Shown: positions 22,423-35,519 of the stretch, piece by piece
Position numbering within the stretch: position 1 is the first letter of the stretch
Layout: each line of letters starts with the position of its first letter
Assembly (NCBI GenBank): GCA_026874595.1
Contig: CM049316.1
Coordinates: 68,720,676 to 68,784,675, forward strand
Origin: Sipunculus nudus
Lineage: Eukaryota > Annelida > Sipuncula > Golfingiida > Sipunculidae
Length of the DNA: 64,000 nt
Direction of reading: 5' to 3'
Notes under the pieces: generated by a model
Databases searched by the model: none
Told to the model about the DNA's origin: nothing
The model's input: only the letters and a program-made list of their open reading frames with translations
Program-made: the position numbers and the translations under genes

Positions 22423-23596
22423 TTGTATCCGCCAAAATGAAGTTTCGCGGATACGGTGTTTTTGACCGGGTTCTGCCCCAGCCGTTTTCGTTTCCGGAGA
22501 ACTCCTCTGAGACTACTGGACAGATTTTTCCAAAACTTGCACCAACTATCGGGTCACGTGTGAACTGGTGCCTAACCAATTTGCGTTGACCTCTGACCTT
22601 TCGTCTCGCCCAGCGTCCATTTGTGTGTCTGTTTTCACACATAAATCCACATATCTCGGGAACCGTTTGACCAATCAGGAAAAATAATTTGTACAAATGT
22701 AGCCCTTGGATAGCTTTAGAACATACTCAAAAAATGGTGGCGCCACCTGCAACCATGTTTGCACAGTGTCCATCTGTTTATCTGCCTTGGGTTAAAATCA
22801 CTTATATCTTTGCAGTGGTTTGACTAATTCACCTGAAATTTAGCATGCATATACATTCTGGATAGCTTTCTTGATTTTATGACAGGTGGCACTACCTTCA
22901 TTCACGTTCACACTGCAGAGATCCATGCTTATATCTCCAGACTGGGTTGACCTATCTTCCTGAAACTTTGCATGTGTATAGATCTCATTTTTACCATGCT
23001 CAAAACTAGTGGCGCCACCTGCAATCATTTTTGCACTGCATCCATCTGTTTGTCTGCCATGGGATAAAATCACTCGTAACTCGGCAGTGGTTTGACAGTT
23101 CTGCCTAAAATTTTGCAGGTTTATACATCTAGGACAGCTTTCTTGATTTTACGACAGGTGGCGCCACCTACATTTTAGTTTATGCTGCAGACATCCAAGC
23201 TCATATCTCAGGAACCATTTGACCAATTGGGCCAAAATTTTGCATGTGTATAGATTTCACATAGCTTTTTATCATACGCAAAACTGGTGGCACACCTTCA
23301 ACGATTTTTGCACAGCGTCCGTCTGTTTGACTTGCGGTGGGCTAAAATCACTCATATCTCAGTAGTGGTTTGACTTATCTGCCTAAAATTTTGGGTTTTT
23401 ATACATCTTGGTTAGCTTTCTTGATTTTTTTGGCAGGTTGCGCCACCTACAAACACATTTTGGCTGCAGACATCCATACTAATATGCAACACACATCGCT
23501 CTATTTCCCCTTGCCACTCAATCTATGCCTCTCTTCACCCGTTCCATCTGATTTTGGCGGATACACGTAGTGGCTTGTCGACTACCCGTATTCTAG
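22423..23596 (+). mobile_element. Solitary family B Helitron-like element (B3)
   Basis: Starts TTGTATCCGCCAAAATG after an A, and ends TTTTGGCGGATACACG, hairpin GTAGTGGCTTGTCGACTAC, CCGTATT, CTAG (23593-23596) before a T. GTATCCGCCAAAA and TTTTGGCGGATAC are exact inverted repeats. It is not inside a family A copy, which confirms that B moves independently. The core has the GGTGGCGCCACC satellite (about 22740-23450). Confidence 0.8.
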
Positions 23597-24060
23597 TTTT
23601 GTATATATTTTTGTTTTTGTGCTGGTTTGTGGTAAAGAACTTACAAATTCAGAATGAAGTAACAGCTATTTTTATATATCTGAGGACAAAACTGATATTT
23701 AAACCATGTTATAGATATGGTGGCACTCCATCAAGATGTATCACATTAAATAATGACTTTGCATTTTATATGTTGTAAATTTCTGTATGATTACATTCAA
23801 ATTACATATTTTTTGTATCAATTTTTATTTGAAAAATATATATCATTTGGAAAAAAGGTCAAGATATAGAAGATATAGAAATATTCTTCACTTAAAGCAG
23901 GCCCATTCAGATGATAACAGTATAAAGCTTTGCTTTTTATTTGTATCCCCAGACAAAGTCAGGATACTATGGTTTAGGCATGGCCGCCGCAGCAGAGATT
24001 TCTTCCAGTCGAGATAACTCAAAAATATTTCACGAATCTTTACAAACCTTGACATGTGCA
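23597..24060. other. AT-rich intergenic, nothing recognised
   Basis: No splice-bounded frame, repeat end or RNA gene seen. Confidence 0.4.
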
Positions 24061-26200
24061 TAGATATGGGTGAGAGGATGAAGCCTTAATAAAATGGAGT
24101 CATGACCTTTAAAAGAAGAGTGACCTTGACCTTGAATAGATCCATTTTGGGGGAAATCACACAAATTCTTAAATCTATCAAGAAAGCTTGCATGGATTGA
24201 TCCAAATTTTAAGTTGACCGAAGATCTTGGAAAGTGTTGTCATGTACTGGAAACTGGTGGCACTATCTGTTATCCTCTTCTGCTTTTCATTCCTTTTAAT
24301 ACCCTCATCATTGCCATGTGACTGTATTGTGAGCATTATAAGTCAAAAACTTATGTACAGATTTCTTTTATATTATGTATATTCAGAGATATGGGTTATT
24401 GGATGATGTATATTTAAATCAGTCATGACCTTTCCTATGAGAGTAGCCTTGACCTTGAATATTGCCATATATGGTGAAATATATATCTCTGTAAGTGATG
24501 CATGGATTGGTCCAAAAATTATGTTGACCCAAGATCTTGGATAGTGTTGTCTTCTGTGGAAGACGGGTGGTGCCATGCACCCTCTGTCCTTTTCTTGTTT
24601 TCACACCATTTAATATTTCATCATTGCCACTTGAAAGTACTTTGAGCATTATAAGTCAAAAACTGATGGACTGATTGGGCTGATATTGTGCATGTCCATT
24701 GATCTTGGAATACCTCCATCCTGTATTTGAGACTGGTGGTGCCATCTGCAGTTGTTTTTTGGGTTGCCTCCATCCATACGTTTTAGGTGAAAATTACTCA
24801 TATCTCAGGAGTGGTTCAATTTATTGGTCTGAAATTTGACATATACATCCATCTTGGAGAGATTTTTCTCAACCAGACAGGTGGCGCCACTTACCTTACT
24901 GTTTTCATAGTATAAATTAATCACCTTTTCTCAAGAGTCATCCACTGTATTGGCCTGAAATTGTGTATGTCCATAGATCTTGGATACCTCCATCTCGTAT
25001 TCAAGACTGGGGAGCCATCTGCAATTGTATTCGTGTGGTGTCCATCCGTACATTTGATTTAGGTGGAATTGCTCATATCTGAGGAATGGATTGATGCATC
25101 AGCCTGAAGGTTACACTGACGTAGCGGCGTGCCTGGAGATTCTGTGTAGGGATTTGACAGGACAGAGCCGAATGCAATACCGCACTTCAAGACTCTCGTA
25201 AATAATGCAGAATGCGACAGGGCAGTTACCCATTATGGTATCTGGTAATGAATCCTTTTAGCTATTTTATGACACCTGTTTTGTAAATTTAGAGCGACTA
25301 TAAGCGCAACAGTGACACGGCCAGTAAATGATGTTAAAATTCTATGAATTGTTCAGCGCAGTGCTGCCATCTGGAGCTCCCAATGAAAACAAGTTAATAA
25401 CGCGAAAACCAATCACACATGATATGTATTTCTGGGTTGAATTAAATAGTGTATTGTCCTAGGAGCTAGGAAAATATCATAATTGTGCCGGAAACAGGGT
25501 AGATATATTTTTAAATGGACAGAGTGTTAAACATCACAAAGTGGGCTGCAGAATAGGTCGGTCTAGCCTGAAATTTTGGTATGTTTATCCATCTTGGATA
25601 GCTTTGTTGTTGACCAGACAGGTTGTGCCACCTGATGTTCTGTTTTTATAGAATACATTGAAGCACTTTTTCTCAGTAGTGGATTGGTGTCTCGGCCTGA
25701 AATCATGCATGGTGCATACATCTGTAGATCTGTCTTTGGTGAAAATTGCACAGATATGAGGAGTTCAGTTTGTATCACTAGTGTCACAAATGGTGCCTTT
25801 CCTATGAGTAGCCTTGACCATTAATATTTCCGTATTTGGTGAAATCACACAAAATTTTAAATGCATGGATTGGTCCAAAAATCAAATTGACAGAAGATCT
25901 TGGATAGCTTTGTCTTCTGTGGAAGACAGGTGGCACCACCTTCTGTCCTTTTCTTATATTAGCAACTTTAATACTCCCTTCATTGCCACTTGACAGTACT
26001 GTGAGCATTATAAGTATAAAACTAATGGACAAATTTCTTTCATATTATGCAAATACATAGATATAGGATGTAGGATGAGGTATAATTAAATTTGGATCAT
26101 GACCTTTCCCATGAGAGTGGCCTTGATCTTGAATATTCCCGTATTTGGTGAAAATAATGTTTCTCAAGTTGATGATGAAAGAAACCATGATCGCTTGCCA
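24061..26200. repeat. Diverged tandem repeat field, unit about 310-330 bp
   Basis: The block GAGTRGCCTTGACCTTGAATAT recurs at about 24114, 24441, 25806 and 26116. Each time it is followed by 'GGTGAAAT', 'ATGGATTGGTCCAAAAAT', 'GAAGATCTTGGATAGTGTTGTC' and a GGTGG(C/T)(G/A)CCA joint. Spacing is 327 bp in one pair and 310 bp in the other. The joint motif resembles the family A/B satellite, so the arrays may be distantly related. An unrelated stretch of about 450 bp sits at about 25115-25565. Confidence 0.6.
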
Positions 26201-27648
26201 TGTGTCAGTATATGCTGCCGACGATGGGGACCTATTATTAAAGGAGGGGGTCAATTATCTGGGGATACTAGGTCACCGCCAAGAAATTCTAGATTTATAT
26301 TGAGTTTTAGCAACAGCTGTTTAAATTGTTAAACTTTATGTAACTTATATAATGTATTCATAAAGCAGGCTCATTAAGATGTTAATAGCATAAGGATTTG
26401 ATAAGTAATTTTACTTTGTTTCAACACTCAGATTTTGAAATTATTAAACTTTATATAAGTTATATAATGCCAACTTAAGTTTATGAAAATAAGGAACTAA
26501 CATGCTTATATATGTTCTTTTGCCTTGCTAATCTGACCTGCCGTTGTGCAGTGACCTGTTTTGTAATGAATCTGATTCTGAATATTGCTGGTTATATGAC
26601 GTATCATTTATTTTAAGATACATGGTACATTTGAATATAAGAGTATGAGAGCATCTGATCCCAAAATTTTGATATCACTATTATGGTACACAAATGATTA
26701 AGTCACTATTGTGTAAATTTAGATTTTTATTATTCATGTATGTAATAATTATGATAAGAAAACTTTATAGAGATTCATGGGGTTAGCTGTATGTGGTATA
26801 TTTATGATTAATTTTAATATATATGTATATATTATGTATATTTTTTTCTTTTTTTTGTTGCTTATTTTGCATATAATTTATTTTATCAGTACAGAGGTAT
26901 CAGCTACAGGGTGAAATTGATTTGGATTCACTCTTGTAAAGCTCAGTTTTCCCAAATAGCAGTCCTTGCAGTTTGTAAACTATATTTTGTTTTTTAAAAA
27001 ATGTACCAGATCATTGGTTCGGGATGAAGAAGCTTTTTCATATCAGTATGTAGCTGGTAGAAATCAGTATTTTTTCCACACTCTTTCTCCCTCTCATAGA
27101 ATTTGATGTATGAGTGACTGTTAGTTCCCATTAAAGGGAACCTTAACTAACCACTAGTTAAGGTTGTATTTATCTGTAAAATAATTGTTGGTAAATCAAA
27201 ATATACCTCCAACAAAACAATACCCAAACAATGAGTAAAAGAATTTCCCTGTTCTAAGTTGATGCTTACAGTAAGTCAAGTAGGTTTTCATTTAAGCCCT
27301 TTAACTGGCTTTGACAAGACAAATCCTTACACAGTTATTATGTTACACTTTCTTGATGATTGCTTAATGATGTATATGATCACTGACTGCTTTCATATGT
27401 TTTTTCTTTTGATTATTAAGAGAATGATTATTGGAGAATAATCCCGGATTATATTTTTCTGTCAGTTCCTTGATCTGTTTCAAATTTATTGTATCATTTA
27501 TAGTACAGTATCCACCATGTTATCAGAGAATAAATCAGCTTTCAAGATGTAATTCTTTTATCTTTACTATATTGAGACCTAAAATGATAAATGGAAGTAA
27601 ATCACAAATCAAAAAAAAAAAGTGAACCTATCACGTAATCTATCTGTA
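26201..27648. other. AT-rich intergenic, nothing recognised
   Basis: Contains long A/T runs and several short frames with no coding signature. No repeat ends seen. Confidence 0.4.
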
Positions 27649-28622
27649 TTTTTAGCTCAGCTGACTATAAGTCATCTGAGCTACAGTCGTGGTCCATTGT
27701 CCGCCGTCCGTCCGTCTGTCCTTAGATGTGGCACATTTTGAAACTGTAAGACCTAGGAATCCAAAATTTGGCATAATGTTAGATGTCCCCAAGATCTCCT
27801 ACCAAGCCGAAAACTGGGTCTTTGTGACTTCTTTCCTTTTAGAAATTAAGGAAAGACCTCAATTTTTTATTAAAAACCTATTTTCACACTTCAGGACTGC
27901 CTAACATTAAAACCACTCATCTGTTTTTTTGTCATATGTACCATAAATGATCCTCTATATAGTTCCTATGGACATGCCAGAAATTAGGTCTATATTATAT
28001 AATTTAAAAAAGTTATGGGCCCAAACAATGCATTTTGTAAATAATCAGGAAAGAAATTTGATCACCTAGCACAAAACTTGTTAAAGCTAAGCACTTTTTT
28101 TCCAGTAATATAACTTTTATTAATCAAAATTAAATTGTATCCCAAAATTAGATCAAAATCTTTTAAATTTCTTAAAATATTAGCAAAAATAAACAATTGG
28201 TACCTTAAATTTTGCCCAAATTTGACCACGGCACTTTTTTTGCTGTAACTGTGTGGATTTTATTCAAGTTTTCAAGCACCATTTCACCTATTGTTTACAT
28301 CAAGCTATTGTTATGCAGTTTGCTAGAGGTTAGATCCCCAGCTTCAGCTCTAAGTTCCTTAAATTTGGCATACAGTTAGATGTCTCCAAAATCCCCTACC
28401 ATGCCAAGAATTTTGTCACTAGGACTTAATTCCTTCGAGATATTAATTAACAACTTCATTTTTCCATTAAAAAACCAATTGTTACACTATAAGACTGGCT
28501 AATATCAAAACCACTGATCTGACTTTGATCATATAAAATATACATATTTTTCTATACATTCGCTATGCTCATGCCAGAAATGTCAGTATTGCGTTAAGTT
28601 ATGGACCTAAACATAATGCACT
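27649..28622 (+). mobile_element. Family C element, 5' part
   Basis: Starts TTTTTAGCTCAGCTGACTAT then a CCGTCCGTCCGTCTGTCC run, and the standard C body with ATTAGGTC and TTATGGGCCCAAACA blocks. No 3' palindrome is found before the next C start. Confidence 0.65.
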
Positions 28623-29700
28623 TTTTAGCTCAGCTGACTTTCAGTCATGCTGGGCTATAGCGATGGGTCTTTGTCCGTCGTCCTTCCGTCTGTCCGTCCG
28701 GCCGTTAGCAGGGCACAAATCGTAACCGTAGGGGCTAGGGCCATGAACCCTATGCAGTCTTAGAGGTTCTAAAAAGATCTTGCAAACCTGAAATTAGGTC
28801 ACTGCAACCTATATTCTCAAAGTTATGGGATGTGTTTGCACCCCCCAGAAATGATTCTTTCAGCCAAAATTTTCATCCCAAACCTTCCATCTTTCACATA
28901 CAGCTCACCTACCAACATGGGAAGAACCATAATTATTTTGAGGTCCAAAGGTCAAGGTCACAGTACCAACTTCTTTGAAAGGCCTGTGGATGCATTTTAT
29001 GCTAAACCTTTCATCCAAATCCTTTGATCTTTCACATATAGCTCACCTACTATGTGGGAGAAGAATCCTATAGATGTTGAGGTCACAAGGTCATAGGTCA
29101 GGGTCACAGGATCCGATTCTTTGAAAAGGTTGTGGACACATTTCAAGCTAGACCTTTCATTCCAGTCCTTTCAGCACTGATATCACTTCTCTGCCAACAG
29201 GGGAAAAAACCTGTTGATTTTGAGGTCAAAGGTCAAGTTCACAGCACCCTCTTCTTGCGTGGAGTCATTTTCAGGCAAACTTTCTATACTTTCCATCTGT
29301 CATATATGGCTTACCTACCAATAGGGGAAGAAGCCTATTGATGTTGAGTTCAAAAGGTCAAAGGTCAAGGTCACAATATTGTTCTAAATGCTTGTGAACA
29401 TATTTCAAGTGAAACTGTTCAACCCAAACCTTCAGTCTTTCACATATGCCACATCTATGCATCACTGAATGTGATTCAAACTTCATATTTATGGGTCTTT
29501 TTGCATGAAGAAATAACTAATTGATTTTGAGGTCAGCTGGTCAGGAGGTTAAAGCTTGCAGGTCTAAGTTAGTCACTCATTGGTTGCCAAGTAATTACAC
29601 CCGGCCAGATGTAATTGGTTAGTAGTTACCCATCATTTAGAAAGAATCCAGTTGATATGTGGGCAAAAGGCCAAGGTCATAGGTCAGGTCAACTTATTTT
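28623..29700 (+). mobile_element. Family C 5' part with repeats rich in AGGTCA half-sites
   Basis: Starts TTTTTAGCTCAGCTGACTTTC with a GTCCGTCGTCC run. From about 28850 to 29450 it holds diverged repeats of roughly 110-140 bp, each with CTTTCACATATAGCTCACCTACC and TTGAGGTCAAAGGTCAAGGTCAC type text. Direct repeats of AGGTCA spaced by one base lie at 29088-29100, 29223-29235 and 29355-29367. Confidence 0.6.
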
Positions 29701-31778
29701 GTAGACCATCTCTATTTTACTTGTATATATAAGCTTGCACTCCAGCTGGTACATCTCACCGTGTGGCTGTAATTGTGAGTGACACTGGTGACATATGACT
29801 CCCTTTTGTATCAGGCTATTAAGTGATAAGGCTGAGTGATAAGTACCTCGTTACTGCATAACAAAACACTGTTGTTGGAATACTTCAGCCAGGAATTAAC
29901 ACTATGAGAGTATAGTATTAAGGTTTAGCTTCTGATTTATAAGATGATGGGAACATTTTGCAGTTTATTTTATGGATTCATAGCAATAAACTTCGTTTCC
30001 TAGATATCTGAATATTTTTATATAAATCACCACATATAAAAGCAAGTGTTTGTTCTCATAATATGTGGATGTGTACTTGATTTAGGATGGCTTTATTTTA
30101 TTACAAGACTCTTAGTCATGCTTTCTGCATTTCTATTCTTTCAGGTTTTGCAGTTTACCAACCCTGCTGACCCCATTGAAAAGCAGGGTGATAATAAAAA
30201 ATATTGGATTTACATTTGCATATGTATAAATTTAATATGAGGGCCTGAACATGCCTTTTGAATTGTTTTGGACATTCATTACTGTAACATCATTTGGAGA
30301 ATTTGCTACAAGTTTGGTCTCTTATTGGAGGATGTGTGATATCAAATGTCAGACTTGGCAGAAATCCATTATGTCTGCCAGTTAGCCACCTTAGAAATCC
30401 TTTTTTCAGTGCAGTTTCAGTAATTTACCTTCAATTTTTGGTCCGATTTAGAGAATGGTTGTTGTCTGATTTCAGACCTGTCAGAAGTCCAAAATGGCCA
30501 CCAGGCAACCATCTTTAAATTCCTTTTGATCATATTATCTCAAGAACAGTTAAAGTGAAGGCAGTCGGACGTATATCAATGTAATCTTGCAAAGGATTGG
30601 GTCAAATATTTCTTAATAAATATTATCATCATATATGAAAGTGCAGTACAGTTGGCTTGTATTGAATAAAAATTCATACAGAAGCACCTGTTTCTCAATA
30701 ATTCTTGCATGGATTTCCTTGATTTTTTGCTATATATTTTGATCTTATATTTGCCCTTTGTGGTGTTCCTTTTGAGACTGACAGGTATCAAGTAAGCTAT
30801 GGGAATAGTTCTGGATACCTTAACAATCATACATTTTGCTCAGACCATCAATTCACTGTGTTTTAATAATACATAGCTGATATATATTTCTGTTGTCATA
30901 GAAAATTTCATTAAACAATCAAGAAATATATTTACTCCCTTAACAAATGGATTGCTGAAGCTAGAGATTTTTTGTCAGGGTTGTAACATTATTTAATCAA
31001 GATTCAATTGAATACCCAAAATTAGTTCTGAAGTTTTCAAATTTAATTATTATTATAAATATAAAATAAGTACCTTAAATTTTGCCCAACTTTGACCATT
31101 GCACGTTTGTTTCCTGAGAGCACTGTTGATATAATTTTCATATGCACACATAAGGATTTCATCTTTGTAATTTTGAAAGCTGAAGGAAATTGGCCAAATT
31201 GTAGCTTTTATTAATGTTTTTATGAGACCATGTCAGACGCAGGCTCTACCCAGCCCCTCTTCAGTCACCTGTATGTTGACCTTTCAGCAAATTATGCACG
31301 CTTGAGGCGAGGCATACACTGGGGCAACCAGGCAGCTAATGTCCAGCCACAGTTGATCCAGGTGTCCAACCCAACTCATCTAGTAGTTGTTTTGAAAAAC
31401 AACATAACAATAAACAATAAATTAATAAATTTTTATTGGTTTTTAATAACAAATTAAAGAAAAATTAATAGAAAAGGAATTTTTAGTTGATGATTAACAG
31501 GAAATTAACTTGCAGTTACTGATGATGTAAGAATCTTTTATAATTGGATAGAATGTCAATGTCAATGTTATTCCAAATAAAACCATGCAGTCACCTATGG
31601 TATTGTACAGTTCAATTTTAATGATAAAAAAATAAATCATAGTATTCATTACTAATCATTAGGGATCATATGAAGGAAATTAATGATAGACAAAGATGCA
31701 GTTGATAATATCATCTAGATTCCTACTGTGTCTAGTGTGTAGATTGATGTGAAAGTAGTCCAAAGTGAATATATTACA
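29701..31778. other. AT-rich intergenic, with weak family C similarity at the right
   Basis: No gene recognised. The stretch at about 30900-31200 resembles the middle of family C (ATACCCAAAATTAG, ACCTTAAATTTTGCCCAACTTTG). A G/C-richer patch at 31220-31390 gives a readable frame but sits at the same relative place as 42040-42180 in another C copy. Confidence 0.4.
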
Positions 31779-34700
31779 TTTTTAGCGAACCTGTGAGCTT
31801 ATGCGATGGTGCGGCGTCGTGTGTCGTGCGTCGTGCGTTGTCTGTACGTTAATCATAGCTATCTCAAAAACGGCAGAAGCTAGCATCACCAATTTTTTTG
31901 TAAATAATCAGTCATCCAAAAAACTATATCAGATTTTTTCTTACTGCATTTTCTTAGATTTTATAAAGAAAAAGCTTTCAAAGTCTTCTTCTCCGAAACT
32001 GTCCAGCCAAATTGTCCAATATTTCACTGAAATGATCCTTGGAACAATCTTTCTCAAGTTTGTTCGAATGGTTCCAGTTCGGAGATTTTTGGCCGAGTTA
32101 CAGGAGGTTGAACTTTGTTAACTGTGCAAAAAAGCATATTAAAATTTAAATCTCAGAAACGGCTGGAGCTATCATCACCAAATTTTATGCCAATATTGGT
32201 CACATAGGTCATATCTGAAATTGAGGTGTTGGTGGCGCCACCTCCATCGGCCTTTTTTGTACGGGGTCATCAGTGCCCGTATCACACTGAGGGCTACAAA
32301 AAACTTCATTCTTTGAAACCATATGGCCAAAATGTTTAATATTGCACAGAAATGATCCTAGGGTAGTGCTTTCTGAAGTTTGTTCAAATGACTTTTGGCT
32401 AAGTTATGGGAAGCTGAATTTAGTCATATGCCATAACAGCCCATTTTAGCTCAGTAGCTACAAAGATCTTCTTTTCAAAAACCACTGGACCAAATTTTTA
32501 AATCTTACACATTAATTATCCTCAGATGTTGATAATTCAGGTTTGTTCAAATGGTTTTGGTTCAGTGCTTTTTGGCTGAGTTACGGGAAGCTGAACTTAG
32601 CCAGTTTGCTGTATCTTCCTATATGAGTTATAAACCTGCGAAACGTTTTTCGACTGATGCCACTGAAGCCAGTTTGTTTAATATTTTACAAGAATAATCC
32701 CTACCATAATTCTTATAATAATTGTCATTAATGGTTCCACATGAATGATTTTTGGCTGAATTATGGAGATTGAATTGAGTCATTTTACCATATATGTAAG
32801 CTGTGTTATGCTGTTACATCTAGCCTGGCACCAGTTTATAAGCATCTATTACATCATCCCACTAGACATTTAGATTTCAGGTTATCTTTGGTTAATATTG
32901 ACAAGAAAGTTTTTTTAAAAGCTTTTAAAAAACTTAGATTTATGATTTAAGTTATTCATCATACCAGGCAATGTTACAATCATAGATATTCTGTTCTCTG
33001 TGGCTATATAAAGACAACTGTACATGGATTATAAATTATTGGTATCCCTGCTCAACTTAATTCAAGAATTTGCCATCAATGAGATATATCTGTATTTTAA
33101 TTTTGCATTCAGTATGCATCCGTAATAATTTTACATATATTCTTGATTTTTTTTTATAAAAAGTCAGCTGAAAAGCATTTTGTATTGGGAAAATAAATTT
33201 CAAAGTTATTTCAAGTAGGGACAACTTTTGTGTACAGATGGCCGCACTTGGTTTACCATTGGCAGATTGCCAGTGCCTTGATGTTGGCTGTTAGCCAAGA
33301 TGATGTTAGCCCTATAAATAGTTTTGGCACAGTGCCAGGATTGGAAGAAGTGCAGCCAGGTATAGGTCAAGAGTTCACTCAGTGCAGTAGCTGCATTCTA
33401 TTTATAGCTTTAGCAGACTGCTCACTGCATCATATTTGGCACTCAAGTTCAGCCTTATTCTATTTATAGCTTTGGCAGACTGCCAACTGTATCAGATTAT
33501 GCAACAGGTCAAGAGTTCACTCAGTGCAGCCAGGTACAGGTCAAAAGTTCACTCAGTCTAGCCAGGTGCAGGTCAAGAGTTCACTCAGTGCAGTAGCTTG
33601 AGGCAGCAATTTGTCACAGGTCACTGGGTGGCAACTGTCTTACTCACCTAAGCCTTGTCAGCCCAGTGCATCAAACTCTGGGGAAGTTTGACCTCTCTAT
33701 GCGTCTTTGATGATATTCTCATTTACAAGACAGGTGGTGCCACCTACATTGTCTTTTGGAGTGTATGCTCATTTTTACAGAGGAATTTGATACATCAGCC
33801 TAAAATTGGGCATGTTTATACATATCGGGTAGATTTATAGTGTACAAGACTGGTGGCGCCACCTACAATAATTTTTGCACAGTGTATGTCCCTGCTTATT
33901 TCACAGGAGGGGTTTGACATATCCGTCTGACATTGGGCATACTTATATATCTCTTTGTTGTATATAAGACTGGTGGTGCCAGCTACAATCATTGTATCCG
34001 CCAAAATAGAGTTTTGCGGATACTTTGTTTTTTAGTCGGATGCCGACGCTGCCACCATTGCCGCATAGGTTTCCGGAGAACTCCTCCATAACCACTGGGC
34101 AGAATTTTTTAAATTCGGAATTATGATCGGTCACATGTGAATTGCTGCGCCCTCATTTTTGGTTGACCTCTGACCTTTCCTCTCTGCCCGGCGTCCATTT
34201 GTGCGTCTGTTTCCACACATAAACCCACATATCTTTGGAACCGTTAGACCGATCAGGCTTACAATTTTGCACAAATGTAGCCCTTTGAAAGCTTTATAAC
34301 ATACACTAAAAATGGTGGCGCCACCTGCAAGCATTTTGCACAGCGACCACCTGTACATCCTGGACAGCTTTCTTGATTTTATGACAGGTGGCGCCACCTA
34401 CATTCACGTTTAAGCTGCAGATATCCAAGCTCATATCTCGGGAACCGTTTGACCAGTTGGGCCAAAATTTTGCATGTGTATAGATCTCCCATAGCTCTTT
34501 ATTTTAGGCAAAACTAGTGGCGCCACCTGCAACCATTTTTGCACAGCGTCCATCTGTTCATCTGCCTTGGGATGAAATCACTCATATCTCGGCAGTGGTT
34601 TGACTTATCCATCTGATATTTTGCAGGTTTATACATTCTTGACAGCTTTCTTGATTTTATTACAGGTAGCGCCACCTACATTTTAATTTACGTTGCAGAC

Positions 34701-35291
34701 ATCCAAGCTCATATCTCAGGAACCATTTGACCGATTGGGCAAAAATTTTGCATGTTTATAGATCTTACATGGCTCTTTATCATACGTAAAACTGGTGGCG
34801 CCACCTGCAATCATTTTTGCACAGCGTCCGTCTGTTTGTCTGCCATGGGCTAAAATCAGTCATCTCAGTAATGGTTTGCTTATCTGCTTAAAATTTTGCA
34901 TTTTTATACATCTTGGACATCTTTCTGGATTTTGTGGTAGGTGGCACACCCTACATACACATTTCGGCTGCAGATATCCAGGCTATTATGTTACACACCT
35001 CACTCTATTTCCCCTTTCCACTTAATCCATGCCTCACTTCACCTTTCCCACTCTGATTTTGGCGGATACACGTAGTCCCTTGTTGACTACCCATATTCTT
35101 GTTTTTGTGTTGTGTGCATCAATGACAGAATTGCAGTGACGTTTGTTTGTTTCTTATTCTAAGTGTTTAGTATACTTGCATTGTTCATATACATGTTATA
35201 CATGTTCTTGAAAAGTAATGGTCCAGCACTGAAGCATTATACCTGGTGTAATCTCATTGCACAGGTTCGCATTAGGCCTGTAGGCCTTGTT
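31779..35291 (+). mobile_element. Family A Helitron-like element, full ends (A6), with nested B
   Basis: Starts TTTTTAGCGAACCTGTGAGC and ends CACAGGTTCGCATTAGGCCTGTAGGCCTTGTT (to 35291). At about 3.5 kb it is the longest A copy here. It keeps the CAGGTCAAGAGTTCACTCAG minisatellite (33355-33600) and the family B element at 33992-35101, at the same position as in A5. Confidence 0.75.
33992..35101 (+). mobile_element. Family B Helitron-like element (B2), nested in A6
   Basis: Starts TTGTATCCGCCAAAATAG after CAATCA and ends TTTTGGCGGATACACG, GTAGTCCCTTGTTGACTAC, CCATATT, CTTG, followed by TTTTTGTGTTG. The final tetranucleotide is CTTG where B1 and B3 have CTAG, a likely point change. Its length (1110 bp) and insertion point are the same as for B1 (1111 bp). 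Confidence 0.78.
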
Positions 35292-35519
35292 TTACACATT
35301 TTTTCTCTATTTTGAGACCTTCAAAGATAAGGTCGTCCGTTTGACCTAGAATCTTCTTACTTGACAAAGAGGGAGGTCCGTGAAAAATCTACTTGGAAAC
35401 CTGAAATTTAGTCTCAATTACCCATACTCTCTGAGATATGGGACTTATAATTGCCTGTGCAAGGACACATTGTCAACATGTCATTCGGCTGAGCTTCATG
35501 ACCCATGGGTCACTTGTTT
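35292..35519 (+). mobile_element. Family C 3' end fragment
   Basis: Runs from TTTACACATTTTTTCTC through AGGGAGGTCCGTGAAAAATC to TCGGCTGAGC, then the C hairpin palindrome TGACCCATGGGTCA, CTTGTTTT. A6 ends at its left and A7 starts at its right edge. Confidence 0.65.

Noticed and set aside
31230-31457. 75-codon frame with less repetitive peptide
   Set aside because: It lies at the same relative place as 42040-42180 in another family C copy, so it is likely element sequence; no motif or splice sites fit.
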